Virus record (IMG/VR): IMGVR_UViG_3300041583_000371
Span: 18,992 to 82,991 of that record
Strand: one strand, 5' to 3'
Length of the DNA stretch: 64,000 nt
Source of the DNA: a virus
Made by a program: the position numbers and the translations under genes. Positions 63,133-64,000 of this stretch are shown here, in pieces; position 1 is the first letter of the stretch; every line of letters starts with the position of its first letter. The notes under the pieces are model-generated. The model did no database searches and was not told where the DNA came from. It saw nothing but the letters and a program-made list of their open reading frames with translations.

Positions 63133-64000
63133 ATGAGTAGAAAAATTCTGGTCCCACCAAAGCAAGAGCTAATAGATATCTATGCCAAAGAAGGAAATAC
63201 CATTTCTTCTTTGGCAAGACTATACAACACCTCTAACCCTACAATGAGAAGTTGGCTTGTAAAATATGAAATATATCTAAAAGACCAAAAACAAGCATCA
63301 ACAGAGGCCAACAATAGGCATAAAATACATTCAAAACCAACAAAAGAAGTATTGACAACCCTATATGAAGAATCTACTATAAAGTCGCTATCATCATATT
63401 ACAACGTGAGTCTTGCAACTATATATGAATGGCTATTAGAATATGACATACAAACGCGAACATTGTCTGAATCAACAAAAAAATGCAAGCAAATTCAATA
63501 TGAAAATATTCAGTTCACAAAAGAATATCTCGTATCGCAGTATGATACCAAACAGTCTATATTAGTGTTGGCAGAAAAACTTGGCGTATCAAAAACACAT
63601 ATTAGAAAACAACTTTTGATAAATGGCATAAAAATATTGCCCATCGATCCATCTTGGAGAAGCAAAGCCGAAATATCACTTTATGAATATCTCATAGAAA
63701 ACTTCCCCAATGACAACTGGAAAAACAATGATAAGTCTATAATACAACCATTTGAATTAGATATTGTAAATGTTGACAAGAAGATTGCTATTGAATATTG
63801 TGGCCTGTATTGGCATTCAGAAGCATCAAGTGGAAAGAAAAAAAACTACCACAAGAATAAATATCTGATGTGCAAAGAAAAGGGATATAAACTTGTAACC
63901 ATACTCGAGTCTGATAATATGGAAAAAGTCAAAAATCTACTGCTAAAACTCTTTGGAAAAACTATAAAAATCGGCGCAAGAAATACTACTTTGAAAGCAC
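63133..64000 (+). CDS. multi-HTH homing endonuclease of Vsr/EDxHD type (partial, runs off end)
   Basis: ATG 63133, open to the last base (289 codons seen). Three homeodomain-like HTH repeats: ELIDIYAKEGNTISSLARLY, VLTTLYEESTIKSLSSYYNV and LVSQYDTKQSILVLAEKLGV. Then a nuclease domain with AEISLYEYLIENFP (Glu), FELDIVNVDKKIAIEYCGLY (Asp and Glu), YWHSE (x-H-S) and NKYLMCKEKGYKLVTILESD. This is the EDxHD/Vsr-like family described with split inteins and group I introns, so a fractured or intron-bearing gene may lie next to it beyond the window. Confidence 0.88.
   Translation, partial: MSRKILVPPKQELIDIYAKEGNTISSLARLYNTSNPTMRSWLVKYEIYLKDQKQASTEANNRHKIHSKPTKEVLTTLYEESTIKSLSSYYNVSLATIYEWLLEYDIQTRTLSESTKKCKQIQYENIQFTKEYLVSQYDTKQSILVLAEKLGVSKTHIRKQLLINGIKILPIDPSWRSKAEISLYEYLIENFPNDNWKNNDKSIIQPFELDIVNVDKKIAIEYCGLYWHSEASSGKKKNYHKNKYLMCKEKGYKLVTILESDNMEKVKNLLLKLFGKTIKIGARNTTLKA

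Noticed and set aside
1-64000. tRNA genes, as often carried by T4-like phages
   Set aside because: I scanned the short intergenic spaces for the T-loop pattern and cloverleaf arms and saw none. A run of tRNAscan-SE would settle this.

Overview
This window is one contiguous piece of a large, AT-rich, tailed-phage genome of the T4-like (contractile-tailed myovirus) type. All of the roughly 125 genes I can support lie on the + strand, packed end to end with ATGA/TAATG overlaps. T4-type signatures are a gp61-type primase, gp30-type ATP ligase, Rnl2-type RNA ligase, T4-type RNase H, PhoH, a PAAR spike-tip protein, the frd-td-nrdA-nrdB block, and perfect TATAAATA late promoter boxes. The host is probably an aquatic or soil alphaproteobacterium: the phage carries a GapR/DUF2312 protein and a 5-aminolevulinate synthase (C4/Shemin pathway), both typical of that class. 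No tRNA, rRNA, CRISPR array, integrase or insertion sequence was recognised.

Layout. (1) 1-12.3 kb: late virion and lysis region. It holds a metallophosphoesterase, several virion-like proteins of unknown role, a GH19 endolysin, an overlapping i-spanin/o-spanin pair, a holin-like protein and a coiled-coil membrane protein. (2) 12.3-20.5 kb: DNA precursor and replication block, with primase, orphan DNA methyltransferase, DHFR, thymidylate synthase, ribonucleotide reductase large subunit and small subunit. The large-subunit gene is fractured: its two halves carry the halves of a split intein, with an HNH endonuclease gene between them. (3) 20.5-56 kb: accessory region of many small unknown genes, each cluster driven by sigma70-like promoters (TTGACA, mostly 17 bp, TATAAT-like). 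Among them are a secreted SleB-type hydrolase, ClpP-like protease, NAMPT (NAD salvage), ALAS, Dda-like helicase, three metallophosphoesterases counting the one in region 1, RNA ligase, DNA ligase, deaminase, glutaredoxin and RuvC-like resolvase. Two late virion-type genes sit inside it at 38.6-40.3 kb. (4) 56.5-64 kb: RNase H, HAD phosphatases, PhoH, PAAR protein, a frameshifted 2H phosphoesterase, a RecB-like nuclease, peptidyl-tRNA hydrolase, GapR, and the start of a multi-HTH Vsr/EDxHD-type homing endonuclease that runs off the end.

How it works together. The nucleotide genes (DHFR, ThyA, NrdA/NrdB, glutaredoxin, dNMP kinase, deaminase, 5'-nucleotidase) supply dNTPs. NAMPT and ALAS point to support of host NAD and tetrapyrrole pools during infection. 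Early promoters often follow a stem-loop or have their -35 box overlapping the stop codon of the previous gene; late boxes precede virion-type genes. Several accessory genes are broken by single-base gaps in A-homopolymers or by an in-frame TGA. I flag these as either assembly errors, genuine decay, or, in one case with a canonical slippery heptamer, possible programmed frameshifting.
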